DNA of 64,000 nucleotides from Paenibacillus_V sp046244365 (GTDB taxonomy: Bacteria; Bacillota; Bacilli; Paenibacillales; NBRC-103111): positions 4,526,001-4,590,000 of the forward strand of contig NZ_CP176395.1 of NCBI RefSeq assembly GCF_046244365.1, written 5' to 3'. Each line of letters starts with the position of its first letter. The first letter of the stretch is position 1. Below the pieces are notes generated by a model. That model had not been told where the DNA came from, did no database searches, and saw only the letters and a program-made list of their open reading frames with translations. The position numbers were made by a program, and so were the translations under genes. This document shows, piece after piece, positions 18,876-25,740 of this stretch.

Positions 18876-19175
18876 TTAACGACAGCGATGGCAAAAACCG
18901 CCGCAGCGATGAAAACCGCCACAAAAGCCACCGCCAAAACCACCGCAAAAACCACCGCAGAAACCGCCACAAAAACCACCGCCGAAGCCGCCACAAAAAC
19001 CACCGCAGAAACCGCCGAAGCCGAAGCCAATGCATAGCCGTGAAGGATCCACCGGGTTTGCTCCATTCGGAAACTGACCCGCCGGGTACTGGCTTTGTTG
19101 ATTCCAAGGCGTCATCTCACCGGCCTGAAATTGGGAAACGTTCAACTGTTGAATTTCATTTTGAAAATCATTCAT
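18876..19175 (-). CDS. TOMM precursor peptide, heterocycloanthracin/sonorensin type
   Basis: 99-aa ribosomal peptide. Residues 1-47 form a leader without Cys (MNDFQNEIQQLNVSQFQAGE, then MTPWNQQSQYPAGQF) of the kind seen in the heterocycloanthracin/sonorensin family. Residues 48-99 form a core of Gly, Phe and Cys in units such as GGFC and GGFCGGF, ending CGGFCHRCR. All ten Cys (48, 57, 61, 69, 73, 77, 85, 91, 95, 98) are in the core and are the expected thiazole sites. GGAGG lies 9 nt before the ATG at 19175. The downstream enzymes are the matching set. The core's Phe/Gly richness, rather than varied CXX triplets, is unusual. The product and its activity are unknown. Confidence 0.88.
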   Translation of the reverse strand: MNDFQNEIQQLNVSQFQAGEMTPWNQQSQYPAGQFPNGANPVDPSRLCIGFGFGGFCGGFCGGFGGGFCGGFCGGFCGGFGGGFCGGFHRCGGFCHRCR

Positions 19176-19277
19176 TGTAAATACCTCCGATTTTTTAGTA
19201 ATGGATATTGGCAAAAGGAAAGATTGAACATGATTCCAATCTATGGAAGGGTATCCGCGCTTGTTACTGAGATAAAC

Positions 19278-19292
19278 GCCCATTTAATGGGC
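19278..19292. promoter_or_regulatory. Palindrome upstream of the TOMM precursor
   Basis: Perfect 15-nt palindrome GCCCATTTAATGGGC about 105 bp before the precursor start. It could be an operator or part of an upstream terminator (minus strand continues GTTTAT). Confidence 0.35.
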
Positions 19293-19500
19293 CTTTGTAC
19301 CAAAGCAAGCCATGGCGGCTGGGAAGATGGAAAGATCAGCCTGCAGGTGCAATCTTCGTCACCATATCGGCGCCAGACGTCGGACTGAAGCCGGAATACG
19401 AGGATGGCAAGTCCCGGCCGGATAAACCGTAACGGCGTTGCTAAATTTGCTATGAACTTAAAACGATTTCTGTATCGGGAAAACAACGGATAATACTAAT

Positions 19501-19526
19501 CCCCCACTGGCTTAAGCTAGTGGGGG
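19501..19526. repeat. CCCCACTGGCTTAAGC hairpin repeat, copy 1
   Basis: Near-perfect palindrome CCCCCACT-GGCTTAAGCT-AGTGGGGG. Related copies at 22377-22402 and 22849-22874. Probably acts as a bidirectional terminator at island borders; it separates the TOMM cluster from the YjcZ-type genes. Confidence 0.6.
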
Positions 19527-19599
19527 ATTAGTTTGTAGAGGCTTGGAAGTATGTAGAAGGGAAGCAACCGGGGCTCCCTCCTGGTAGAAATTCACTTTT

Positions 19600-19677
19600 T
19601 TATATCCAAGCGACGATGACTAACAGGATGAATAGGGACAGAATCACTATTATTAAAGCATTAATAGCCGAATCCAC
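19600..19677 (-). CDS. Overlapping second YjcZ-like micro-ORF
   Basis: 25-codon GTG-started ORF beginning 17 nt before the end of the previous peptide gene (same GTGGATTCGGCTATT junction as at 9645). It encodes VDSAINALIIV followed by ILSLFILLVIVAWI. The shared overlap in two diverged loci argues for an old, retained arrangement, but expression is unproven. Confidence 0.4.
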   Translation of the reverse strand: MDSAINALIIVILSLFILLVIVAWI

Positions 19678-19783
19678 AAACGGAACATGCCACGATAACC
19701 AACAGAATAAAAAGAACCAGGATAACTCCAGTAGAAGTAAATCCTCTGTTTCCATATCCGCGAACCTCAGCAACTTCACCCAT
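19661..19783 (-). CDS. YjcZ-type sporulation micro-protein, longer head
   Basis: 40-aa peptide: polar head MGEVAEVRGYGNRG, then the family core FTSTGVILVLFILLVIVACS and VCGFGY tail. AAAGGAG lies 8 nt before the ATG. It is second of two adjacent minus-strand copies (the other starts at 19915). The head resembles that of the 54-aa paralogue at 22036. Confidence 0.72.
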   Translation of the reverse strand: MGEVAEVRGYGNRGFTSTGVILVLFILLVIVACSVCGFGY

Positions 19784-19816
19784 GTTTATTTCACTCCTTT
19801 ACAAGTCACATTAGAA

Positions 19817-19915
19817 TTAGTATCCAAATCGACAAACGGAGCAGGCGACAATCACCAACAAAATGAACAATACCAAAATCGTACCAGTCGATGTGAACGC
19901 TCCACCAAAAGACAT
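19817..19915 (-). CDS. YjcZ-type sporulation micro-protein
   Basis: 32-aa paralogue (MSFGGAFTSTGTILVL, then FILLVIVACSVCRFGY). GGAGG lies 8 nt before the ATG. Its upstream region, including CATAATATG at 19988-19996, is closely similar to that of the plus-strand copy at 21898, so gene and promoter were duplicated together. Confidence 0.75.
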   Translation of the reverse strand: MSFGGAFTSTGTILVLFILLVIVACSVCRFGY

Positions 19916-19987
19916 CGTAACACCTCCATAAATGGTGTCCATCTGGCTAATTCCCCTAAAGGTTCATCTCGACCAGCGGTCTGAAAA

Positions 19988-19996
19988 CATATTATG
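19988..19996 (-). promoter_or_regulatory. Conserved sigma-K-like element
   Basis: CATAATATG on the minus strand about 75 bp before the peptide gene at 19915; the same element and flanks (TTTTCAGACCGCTGGT) precede the copy at 21898. It is one base off CATA-N3-TA. Confidence 0.4.
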
Positions 19997-20124
19997 GAAT
20001 GGAATACTTTTTGACTGGGTATCTGACGATAGTTTTTAATATTAGGGAAAATGACTGTAAAGAAGTGGATGTATGTACCCTGTTCTGGTTCAATCGCTAT
20101 GCTTTAGAGAAGAGGATGAAGTCA

Positions 20125-20367
20125 ATGTATCAAAATCCATATTATTCACAATCCTATCCCGGTCATTCCAGTTCGCATCATCAATTGGCAATGGAGACCT
20201 TAACTGCGATCGACCCATTTGTAAAGCATGGAATGAAAGAAGCTCATGCGACTTCCTATCCACATGCATTAAGGGAAGCCGCGGCAATTAGTTATTTAAT
20301 GGGAAAAGGATTTGGATATGCAACAGCCCATCAAATTGTAGAGTCGTGGTGGAAAATGGGTTACTAA
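20125..20367 (+). CDS. Small Tyr/His-rich protein, probably spore-associated
   Basis: 80-aa protein with a Tyr/Ser/His head (MYQNPYYSQSYPGHSSSHHQ) and a helical body containing HGMKEAHATSYPHALREAAA and GYATAHQIVESWWKMGY. The ATG at 20125 is 9 nt after AGAGG; another ATG at 20116 is too close to it. I do not recognise the family. The composition and the position among spore peptides suggest a coat-associated protein (inference). Confidence 0.6.
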   Translation: MYQNPYYSQSYPGHSSSHHQLAMETLTAIDPFVKHGMKEAHATSYPHALREAAAISYLMGKGFGYATAHQIVESWWKMGY

Positions 20368-20790
20368 TTTGAGGTTTCTAGTATTCCAGATCACGCGAGA
20401 CGATATGAGCAGAGAGGCAATTCATCTCTAGAGACTATCGCTGATATCACAACATCTTATTGATATATATCAGGTGATGTCACGGAAAAGCAGTGCTTAA
20501 ACGGGAAATGTCTTGGCAGCGACGTAGGTTCATCTTTTTCAAAGGCTAACGAGCGAAATGATTCCAATTACACGGCAATCTCGGATTGGAAGGAGCGGTT
20601 TGAGTTCGATAATTGTTATTTTAGAGCTGATCGGCGCTTTGGAACAGTTTAATCTTCAGTATCCGGATCGTTCGTTTTGGATCGTTTACCGGGATTTATA
20701 TTGAACTTATGCATGCGGTTCGATAAAGACTTCAACGTTCATAAAATCCTCGGCACGCAGAAGGCTCCCCGAAGGGAGCCTTCTGTCGTT
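20368..20790. other. Interval with one possible 34-codon ORF and a hairpin
   Basis: A TTG-started ORF at 20600-20704 (plus), with AAGGAG just upstream, encodes ALEQFNLQYPDRSFWIVYRD and could be a small gene or the end of a lost one. At 20759-20784 there is a perfect hairpin AGAAGGCTCCC / GGGAGCCTTCT, read as a UUCG tetraloop on the minus strand, just after the LSm-like gene. Confidence 0.35.
20759..20784 (-). terminator. UUCG-type hairpin after the LSm-like gene
   Basis: Eleven-bp perfect stem with a TTCG loop on the minus strand, 7 bp after the stop codon; no T run follows. A weaker version follows the duplicate gene at 58711. Confidence 0.45.
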
Positions 20791-21084
20791 CTATATAAGC
20801 GCGATCGCCAGCAAAGAGAACAGCACTAGCGGTAGAATCGCTCCTCCAAACCCAAACCCGTTGCCATAACCATAGCCGTACCCAAAACCCGATGTTTTGG
20901 CTTTCTTGCGTTTGGTCGATAACGTTTCTGCCCGGTAGTCGGGTGACTCAGACATATCTAGATAAACGTTTTGTTCATCAACGCCTACTATTACACCTTC
21001 ATGTCGTCTTCCGTCTACCGTGATCACGGAGACTCTACGGTTCATGTAACGGTTACAGGTGTGGTATCTTTCATAGATGTCCAT
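20791..21084 (-). CDS. LSm-like small protein with Gly/Tyr linker and membrane tail
   Basis: 97-aa protein. Residues ~5-50 (YMNRRVSVITVDGRRHEGVI, then VGVDEQNVYLD) read like an Sm/LSm or small beta-barrel fold. Next come a Lys/Arg patch (STKRKKAKT), a GFGYGYGYGNGFGFGG linker and a hydrophobic C-terminus (ILPLVLFSLLAIALI). Proteins like this occur beside spore-coat genes in Bacillales. Of three consecutive ATGs, the third (21084) is best spaced from GGGGAGGG. A near-identical gene lies at 58377-58700 inside a ~430-bp duplicated block. Confidence 0.7.
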   Translation of the reverse strand: MDIYERYHTCNRYMNRRVSVITVDGRRHEGVIVGVDEQNVYLDMSESPDYRAETLSTKRKKAKTSGFGYGYGYGNGFGFGGAILPLVLFSLLAIALI

Positions 21085-21242
21085 CATCATCCCTCCCCAA
21101 TATGCAATATTGTATTGGGACTGCGGACAATTCGTGACGGCGGAATCCCCTACTGGCTCCGGCTGGTAGGATTGTTCTTCTTGGTTATATAGTATGTAGA
21201 AAGGAAGCAACGGTGGCTCCCTCCTGTAAGCTAACTATTGAT

Positions 21243-21320
21243 TTACCTCAAAGCACAGGCACAAACAACAAAGACCAACAGGATGAAAAGGACCAGAATC
21301 CCTATTACAGAGAGTATCAA
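21243..21320 (-). CDS. Overlapping second YjcZ-like micro-ORF (TTG start)
   Basis: 25-codon ORF starting at a TTG whose last bases are the TGA of the preceding peptide gene (TTGA overlap). It encodes MILSVIGILVLFILLVFVVC followed by ACALR, closely similar to the micro-ORF at 9645. A one-base length change relative to that copy altered the start but kept the hydrophobic frame open. Confidence 0.4.
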   Translation of the reverse strand: MILSVIGILVLFILLVFVVCACALR

Positions 21321-21418
21321 TAGCCGAAACCACAAACGGAACAGGCAATAATCACCAACAGAATGAACAAAACAAGAATTGCACCAGTCGATGTAAAAGC
21401 TCCTCCAACAAATGACAT
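21317..21418 (-). CDS. YjcZ-type sporulation micro-protein
   Basis: 33-aa paralogue (MSFVGGAFTSTGAILVL, then ending ACSVCGFGY), almost the same as the 9563 copy, with the same GGGAGGGTTTTAG ribosome region and the same upstream ~100 bp in inverted orientation. Confidence 0.75.
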   Translation of the reverse strand: MSFVGGAFTSTGAILVLFILLVIIACSVCGFGY

Positions 21419-21897
21419 CTAAAACCCTCCCTAGTTAGGTATCCGTTCGGTGGTATTAAAACATCCCATCCGTCGGTCTACACCTATGATATGGTTATGG
21501 CTGATTTTTGATTGGGTATATGACTCTGATGTTATTTACCACCCCGTCCTTTCCATTGAAAGCTACGGCCGTACAGATACGGCGGAAGCTGGCAGCTGCC
21601 GCCCTTGTATCCGACGAGATTAAAACGCAACCGGTTTACAGCATGCCCTGATCAATTCGGACGGATGGAAAGATTAGAAATCTTTCCATCCGTAGTTGCG
21701 AAACGATAGGTGCAACATCGAACAGCAACTGGAATGGATTATCCAAACTTCGTCTATCAGCACTTTCACTAATATTAATAACTATCATCATTAACCCAAT
21801 CAAAAAAGACACGATTCCATAATATGTTTTCAGACCGCTGGTAGAGATGACCCGATAGAGAAATAACCAGATGGATACCAAACTAGGAGGGTTTTAG
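21419..21897. other. Divergent regulatory interval with perfect hairpin
   Basis: Holds two duplicated promoter regions facing outward: CATATCATA (21485-21493, minus) for the 21418 gene, and CATAATATG (21818-21826, plus) for the 21898 gene. Between them is a perfect 15-bp hairpin with a 3-nt loop (21661-21693). An 81-codon reading at 21636-21881 runs antisense over the promoter and is not called. Confidence 0.5.
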
Positions 21898-21999
21898 ATG
21901 TCCTTTGTAGGAGGAGCTTTTACTTCGACTGGAACGATTTTGGTATTGTTCATTTTGTTGGTGATCGTTGCCTGCTCCGTTTGTGGTTTCGGTTATTAA
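21898..21999 (+). CDS. YjcZ-type sporulation micro-protein
   Basis: 33-aa paralogue (MSFVGGAFTSTGTILVL, then ACSVCGFGY) with AGGAGGG 7 nt before the ATG. It is followed 36 bp later by a longer family member, probably co-transcribed. Confidence 0.75.
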   Translation: MSFVGGAFTSTGTILVLFILLVIVACSVCGFGY

Positions 22000-22035
22000 C
22001 CAATTATATTGTAATTAAAAAAGGAGGAAACGTAG

Positions 22036-22200
22036 ATGAGTGAAGTTAGATTTGATGAAGAAAATCGTTTTGAACGTGATGAATGTCGTGTTGAACGTCG
22101 TGAAGAACGTCATGTCCTTGGAGCATTTACAAGCACTGGAGTGATTCTGGTCCTTTTCATTCTATTGGTCATCGTGGCCTGCGCTTGCTCTAGGAGGTAG
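22036..22200 (+). CDS. YjcZ-type protein with charged repeat head
   Basis: 54-aa peptide: a 28-residue charged head (MSEVRFDEENRFERDECRVE, then RREERHV) and the family helix FTSTGVILVLFILLVIVACA, ending CSRR. AAAGGAGGAAA lies 7 nt before the ATG. The Arg/Glu-rich head recalls the RDRSER protein just downstream on the other strand; both may sit in the same structure (inference). Confidence 0.7.
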   Translation: MSEVRFDEENRFERDECRVERREERHVLGAFTSTGVILVLFILLVIVACACSRR

Positions 22201-22376
22201 GGGAATGCGAATAAAGACCATAAGGGGACTATTCACGTCCCTTTGTACATAAACCGTTTTAAACAAGTATTCCCACCTAACATAAACGAAGCCCGTGAGG
22301 GTATTATTATGTAACGTCGACGCTTTGCTGCCGTGCAATCATAAACGTAAATAGTGCAAATCTGCACCATAAAGAA

Positions 22377-22402
22377 CCCCCACTGTCTTAAGCTAGTGGG
22401 GG
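22377..22402. repeat. CCCCACTGGCTTAAGC hairpin repeat, copy 2
   Basis: CCCCCACTGTCTTAAGCTAGTGGGGG with A/T flanks. It lies between convergent genes (22200 plus, 22422 minus), as expected of a shared terminator. Confidence 0.6.
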
Positions 22403-22421
22403 TTCCAGTTATACGGTTCAT

Positions 22422-22751
22422 TTAGCGGCCTCGACCGGAACGACGGCGACCAGAGCGGTCCCTACGACCAGAGCGATCTCTGCGTCCAGAGCGATCTCTG
22501 CGTTCAGAACGATCTCTGCGTTCAGAACGATCTCTGCGTTCAGAGCGATCTCTGCGTTCAGAGCGATCCCTGCGTTCAGAACGATCTCTGCGTTCAGAGC
22601 GATCTCTCCGTTCAGAACGATCTCTGCGTTCAGAGCGATCCCTGCGTTCAGAACGATCCCTACGTCCTGATCTATAATAAGGGTCCGTAAATCTGTCTCC
22701 GCAGCCAAAAAAGTTACACTCTGCTGTGTCTTGGATTCTTTGATCCAACAT
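22422..22751 (-). CDS. RDRSER-repeat protein, probable spore-coat scaffold
   Basis: 109-aa protein. A non-repeated head with two Cys (MLDQRIQDTAECNFFGCGDR, then FTDPYYRSG) is followed by about 12-13 copies of the hexapeptide RDRSER and variants (RDRSGR near the end). It is very basic and Ser-rich, like CotB/CotG-type coat proteins that are phosphorylated on Ser within Arg/Lys repeats; that match is by composition only. AGGGGG lies 9 nt before the ATG. The underlying DNA is an 18-bp tandem array (about 22440-22680), so copy number may vary between strains. Confidence 0.6.
   Translation of the reverse strand: MLDQRIQDTAECNFFGCGDRFTDPYYRSGRRDRSERRDRSERRDRSERRDRSERRDRSERRDRSERRDRSERRDRSERRDRSERRDRSGRRDRSGRRDRSGRRRSGRGR
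22440..22680 (-). repeat. 18-bp coding tandem repeat
   Basis: About 13 tandem units close to CGTTCAGAACGATCTCTG (plus-strand reading), encoding RDRSER. Units differ mainly at third positions, which points to selection on the peptide. Confidence 0.8.
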
Positions 22752-23179
22752 CGAAATTCCCCCTTTCGATTTAATGATTCATTTTATTACTATTTGGGAG
22801 GCGTTGCTTGTTTACTAGTTTAGTAGTATAAAATAAGGCTTAGAAAACCCCTCAACTGCCTAAGCCAGTGAGGGATTTTTATTAGTTCATCTCTTGTCCG
22901 CTCTCCTTCCAAAGCTCATTACGAGTCAATGCAGATATACTTTTTGTTCTTCAGGAGCTGAATCTACAGCATCGCACTCCACACTGACAATATTTTGGTT
23001 TCTGGCGACCCCCGCTTGCCGAATAATGCATCGGTATGACTTCTGCCGTTCTAGCACACTATTCATAAGGACTTAGATTCCCCGTGGCAGCGAGGCTATC
23101 GACCGATCCCAGTGAATTCCAAATGCCCCTCATGCGCCATCGGTTTGTAACGATGCTCCCTCTAGAGGAATAACTAACG
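22752..23179. other. Interval without a supported gene
   Basis: Contains the third CCCCACTGGCTTAAGC-type hairpin (22849-22874, followed by TTTTTATT). A 60-codon reading at 22894-23076 has no ribosome site and is not called. Nothing else recognised. Confidence 0.4.
22849..22874. repeat. CCCCACTGGCTTAAGC hairpin repeat, copy 3
   Basis: CCCTCAACTG-CCTAAGC-CAGTGAGGG with T run on the plus side and TTTT on the minus side; more diverged than the other two copies. Confidence 0.5.
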
Positions 23180-23884
23180 TTACTCAAGTAATCCAAGTTC
23201 CTCATATACCCTCGCTGAGACAACACCATTCTGATCCATATGACGATCGCGTTGAAATTTTTTAAGAGCGGTGGTTGTATCCGCCCGAAACTTACCGTTA
23301 CAGATTCCATTGAAGTAACCTGCACTCTTCAGGCGAGATTGAATTAATTGAACGTCTCCCCCAACGTCGCCTTCCGCTAGATCCCTTGAATTATGGTTTA
23401 TATCACCCAATACATGTCCGTATATCGTGATTTTTGTCCCGAGTGGAATCAATTCGAATAATTCAATTACGTCACTGTTACGCATCCGAATACATCCATG
23501 ACTGAGATGTTGTCCAATAGAATATGGCCTGTTCGTACCATGGATGCCATAATTCCCCCAAGGAACGTTCAATCCCAGCCAGCGGGGCCCAAATGAAGTC
23601 CCCCAATTTTCCCCCTTATATACGACTTGGTATTCACCAACAGGGGTCGGAGTGGATGGATTGCCAACGGCAATGGAATACACTTTTATTTTTTGCCCTT
23701 GCATTCGAACGATCAATTGATGCTGAACGGGGTAAACTTCAATGGATATAACCTCCTGTCCTGCGACAATCGGCAAGTTAGGATCGGCATATGCGGAATT
23801 GGGATCAAATAACCCAAATACGATCGAACTTAACAAAATCATAATGTAGAATTGAGGACCTAAGGTTCTCTTTTTTTGCCTCAT
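23180..23884 (-). CDS. L,D-transpeptidase with peptidoglycan-binding domain
   Basis: 234-aa secreted enzyme. A signal peptide/anchor (residues ~10-32) precedes a YkuD domain with the catalytic motif HGTNRPYSIGQHLSHGCIRM (His...Ser-His-Gly-Cys; the Cys is the nucleophile). A C-terminal PG_binding_1 domain follows (about 175-232; GDVQLIQSRLKSAGYFNG, then ALKKFQRDRHMDQNG). It should make 3-3 cross-links or trim peptidoglycan; in spore formers such enzymes often act on the spore cortex or cell wall. Complete and normal length. Confidence 0.9.
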   Translation of the reverse strand: MRQKKRTLGPQFYIMILLSSIVFGLFDPNSAYADPNLPIVAGQEVISIEVYPVQHQLIVRMQGQKIKVYSIAVGNPSTPTPVGEYQVVYKGENWGTSFGPRWLGLNVPWGNYGIHGTNRPYSIGQHLSHGCIRMRNSDVIELFELIPLGTKITIYGHVLGDINHNSRDLAEGDVGGDVQLIQSRLKSAGYFNGICNGKFRADTTTALKKFQRDRHMDQNGVVSARVYEELGLLE

Positions 23885-24005
23885 TATTAATCACCACTTA
23901 GGCTGATATTATCTATGCTTATTCGCAAATTTATTCTGTAACCCATGGGAACATTTTATTCACCAGGTATTGTTAAATAAGAAAATTAGTCTGTAGCGGC
24001 GAGAA

Positions 24006-24040
24006 ATCAAAAAAGACCGACAGGAATAAACCTGTCGATC
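24006..24040 (-). terminator. Intrinsic terminator after the VanZ-family gene
   Basis: On the minus strand GATCGACAGG-N6-CCTGTCGGTC is followed by TTTTTTGATT. About 85 bp after the VanZ stop. Confidence 0.7.
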
Positions 24041-24123
24041 CAAGCAATAAACTATTGTTACAAGAAGCTTACTATCTACGTTCTTTTGAGTAGGATATCT
24101 TATTGCATATGCAATAAAGATAT

Positions 24124-24675
24124 TCAGAATCTCATTTTTATCATGAATAAATAATATAATATAACAGGTAATCCTACGATAGTAGATAGTACTGTGAATG
24201 AAGTATATACTCTCTTCTCATCTCGTAATATAAATAGTAAAGATTTATACCCTAAAATACCAATCCATCCACCTATACAATTTAGAATTATATCATCAAT
24301 GTCTGCTGCTCCAATGCCTAAAAGCCCCTGAATGATTTCAACAAATAAACTCACAATAAATATAAACAATAGATTGATTATTACTCTTTTATTGTTCATA
24401 AATAATGAAAAATATACACCAAGGGGAATAAAAATAAGTATATTGCCAACCACATTAGAGAAAGCGAATTTTTTTAAATTTGCAGAGTTGCCAGATATGT
24501 ATTCACCTATGCTATCAAAAGGAATGAGATTGATTGACCTAACTAAAGTCCTTTGGCTATTAAATAGCTCCAAAATCGAAACTCTCGATAAGAAAAATAT
24601 TTTAATTAACAAAAGTATGTAACAGATGAAAACACCATATAAAAAGACTGTTTCTATTCGTTTTCGTTTATTCAT
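24124..24675 (-). CDS. VanZ family protein
   Basis: 183-aa membrane protein with about four or five segments and the VanZ signature: INLIPFDSIGEY, then NVVGNILIFIPLGVYFSLFM, then GIGAADIDDIILNCIGGWIG. VanZ proteins give low-level teicoplanin resistance in some enterococci, but most Bacillales homologues have no known role. GGAGAT lies 8 nt before the ATG. The adjacent, broken VanR/VanS-like pair on the same strand suggests a former regulated resistance-type locus whose control genes have decayed. Confidence 0.85.
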   Translation of the reverse strand: MNKRKRIETVFLYGVFICYILLLIKIFFLSRVSILELFNSQRTLVRSINLIPFDSIGEYISGNSANLKKFAFSNVVGNILIFIPLGVYFSLFMNNKRVIINLLFIFIVSLFVEIIQGLLGIGAADIDDIILNCIGGWIGILGYKSLLFILRDEKRVYTSFTVLSTIVGLPVILYYLFMIKMRF

Positions 24676-24691
24676 AAATATCTCCTTTTTT

Positions 24692-25500
24692 TCATCCTTC
24701 GCAACAAAAGATATGCTTGAAAGAAAACCACATCTTCGGCAAGTTCATCCAAAACAGAACGCCGTCCGGAGTGTTTTCCAAAGCAAAATCAACGTTCATT
24801 GATTCCAACGTTTTACGGACAATGGCCAGTCCCAAGCCACTTCGTTCGTTTTTCCGGCTCCGCGCCTTATCCACGCGGTAGAACGGGTCAAAAAGCTTCG
24901 GCAGAACAGTATCGTCAATCCTCACGCCCATGTTCAACACGCAAAGGCGGTATTGGTCAGCGACAGGATCGCTCCATATCCGAATCTCGCCGCCGTCCGG
25001 CGTATTCTGCACCGCATTCAATATGACGTTTGAAAGCGCCTTTTCTAACATTTTAGGGTCGGCAAGGCAGGTCTACCCGTTAGGAATATCCGTAACAATA
25101 CGCTGGCCGTTTGCCTCAGACAATGTATGAAAGTCAGACAGCATGTCGGCAATGGTACGCCTGATGTCCAGTTTTTCAGGAACGGGTACGATTTTCCCGT
25201 CGTTCAGACTGACAATCTCCAGTATATTGGAAATCATTTTGCTCTGTGCGTCCATCATCTTCAAGCATTCGCGCAGGTATTTGGAATGGTCTTTGTAATC
25301 GCCTATATTTTCAAGCATTCCCTCCAGCAAGACGCTTGTAGCCGCGACAGGCGTTATTACTCGTGAGAAGCTGCAGAGAAGAAATACCTCTGTGTTTCCT
25401 CCACCTCGCGCTCCCGCAGGATTTCGTCCTCTAATTGGGAGATGTTTTTTTTCAGCCTGTCGTACATGGAATGAACGTCGCGGGCTAATATGCCAAGCTC
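24692..25500 (-). pseudogene. VanS-like sensor kinase, broken
   Basis: Reading right to left: a HAMP-type segment (LGILARDVHSMYDRLKKN), then the phospho-acceptor region up to SAASHE, where the frame breaks and two stops follow. The kinase resumes in another frame (MLEGMLENIGDYKDH) to an in-frame TAG at 25073-25075, then continues through the ATPase domain (NVILNAVQNTPDGGEIRIW, ERSGLGLAIVRKTL, ending GVLFWMNLPKMW). The sensor and membrane part is missing. So there is at least one frameshift, one nonsense codon and a 5' deletion; not functional as a kinase. Confidence 0.85.
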
Positions 25501-25510
25501 ATCTTTACGT

Positions 25511-25688
25511 TCCGGCAAATGGTTTTGTCACATAATCGTCCGCTTCTGTATCAAACGCCTTGATTTGGTTTTCGTCGTCTGAAAGGGCGGTCATCATCAG
25601 TACGGGCGTATTATTTAGCTTGCGAAACTCCCGAAAAAGCTCATGGCCGCTCATAACGGGCAACATGATGTCGAGAATGACTAGTTGG
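25511..25688 (-). pseudogene. VanR-like receiver-domain fragment
   Basis: About 59 codons of an OmpR/VanR-type receiver (LVILDIMLPVMSGHELFREF, then TPVLMMTALSDDENQIKAF, then ADDYVTKPF) with the phospho-Asp and conserved Lys. It runs directly into the kinase HAMP segment (...KPF/LPERKDELG), so a deletion removed the regulator's DNA-binding domain together with the kinase sensor. The N-terminus is also lost. Confidence 0.8.
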
Positions 25689-25740
25689 TAAATATTATTA
25701 TAAAATTTTTTATACGCTGCAAGCAGACTTCATTCGACTA

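Noticed and set aside
18846..19066. Long open frames on both strands over the TOMM core (Ala/Thr-rich and Val/Ala-rich readings)
   Set aside because: They are shadows of the Gly/Phe/Cys repeat; none has a ribosome site, and the precursor frame does.
19616..19984. 122-codon plus-strand ORF
   Set aside because: Antisense to two YjcZ-type genes that have their own ribosome sites and paralogues.
21636..21881. 81-codon hydrophobic ORF on the minus strand
   Set aside because: Runs antisense through a duplicated promoter and the perfect hairpin; no ribosome site.
22440..22680. Regular repeats resembling a CRISPR array
   Set aside because: The 18-bp units are contiguous with no unique spacers and encode an RDRSER peptide array with a ribosome site and stop codon.
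22894..23076. 60-codon plus-strand ORF
   Set aside because: No ribosome site and no recognisable protein pattern.
24124..25688. Functional glycopeptide-resistance operon
   Set aside because: No ligase, dehydrogenase or dipeptidase genes, and the regulators are broken; VanZ-family proteins are common without resistance.
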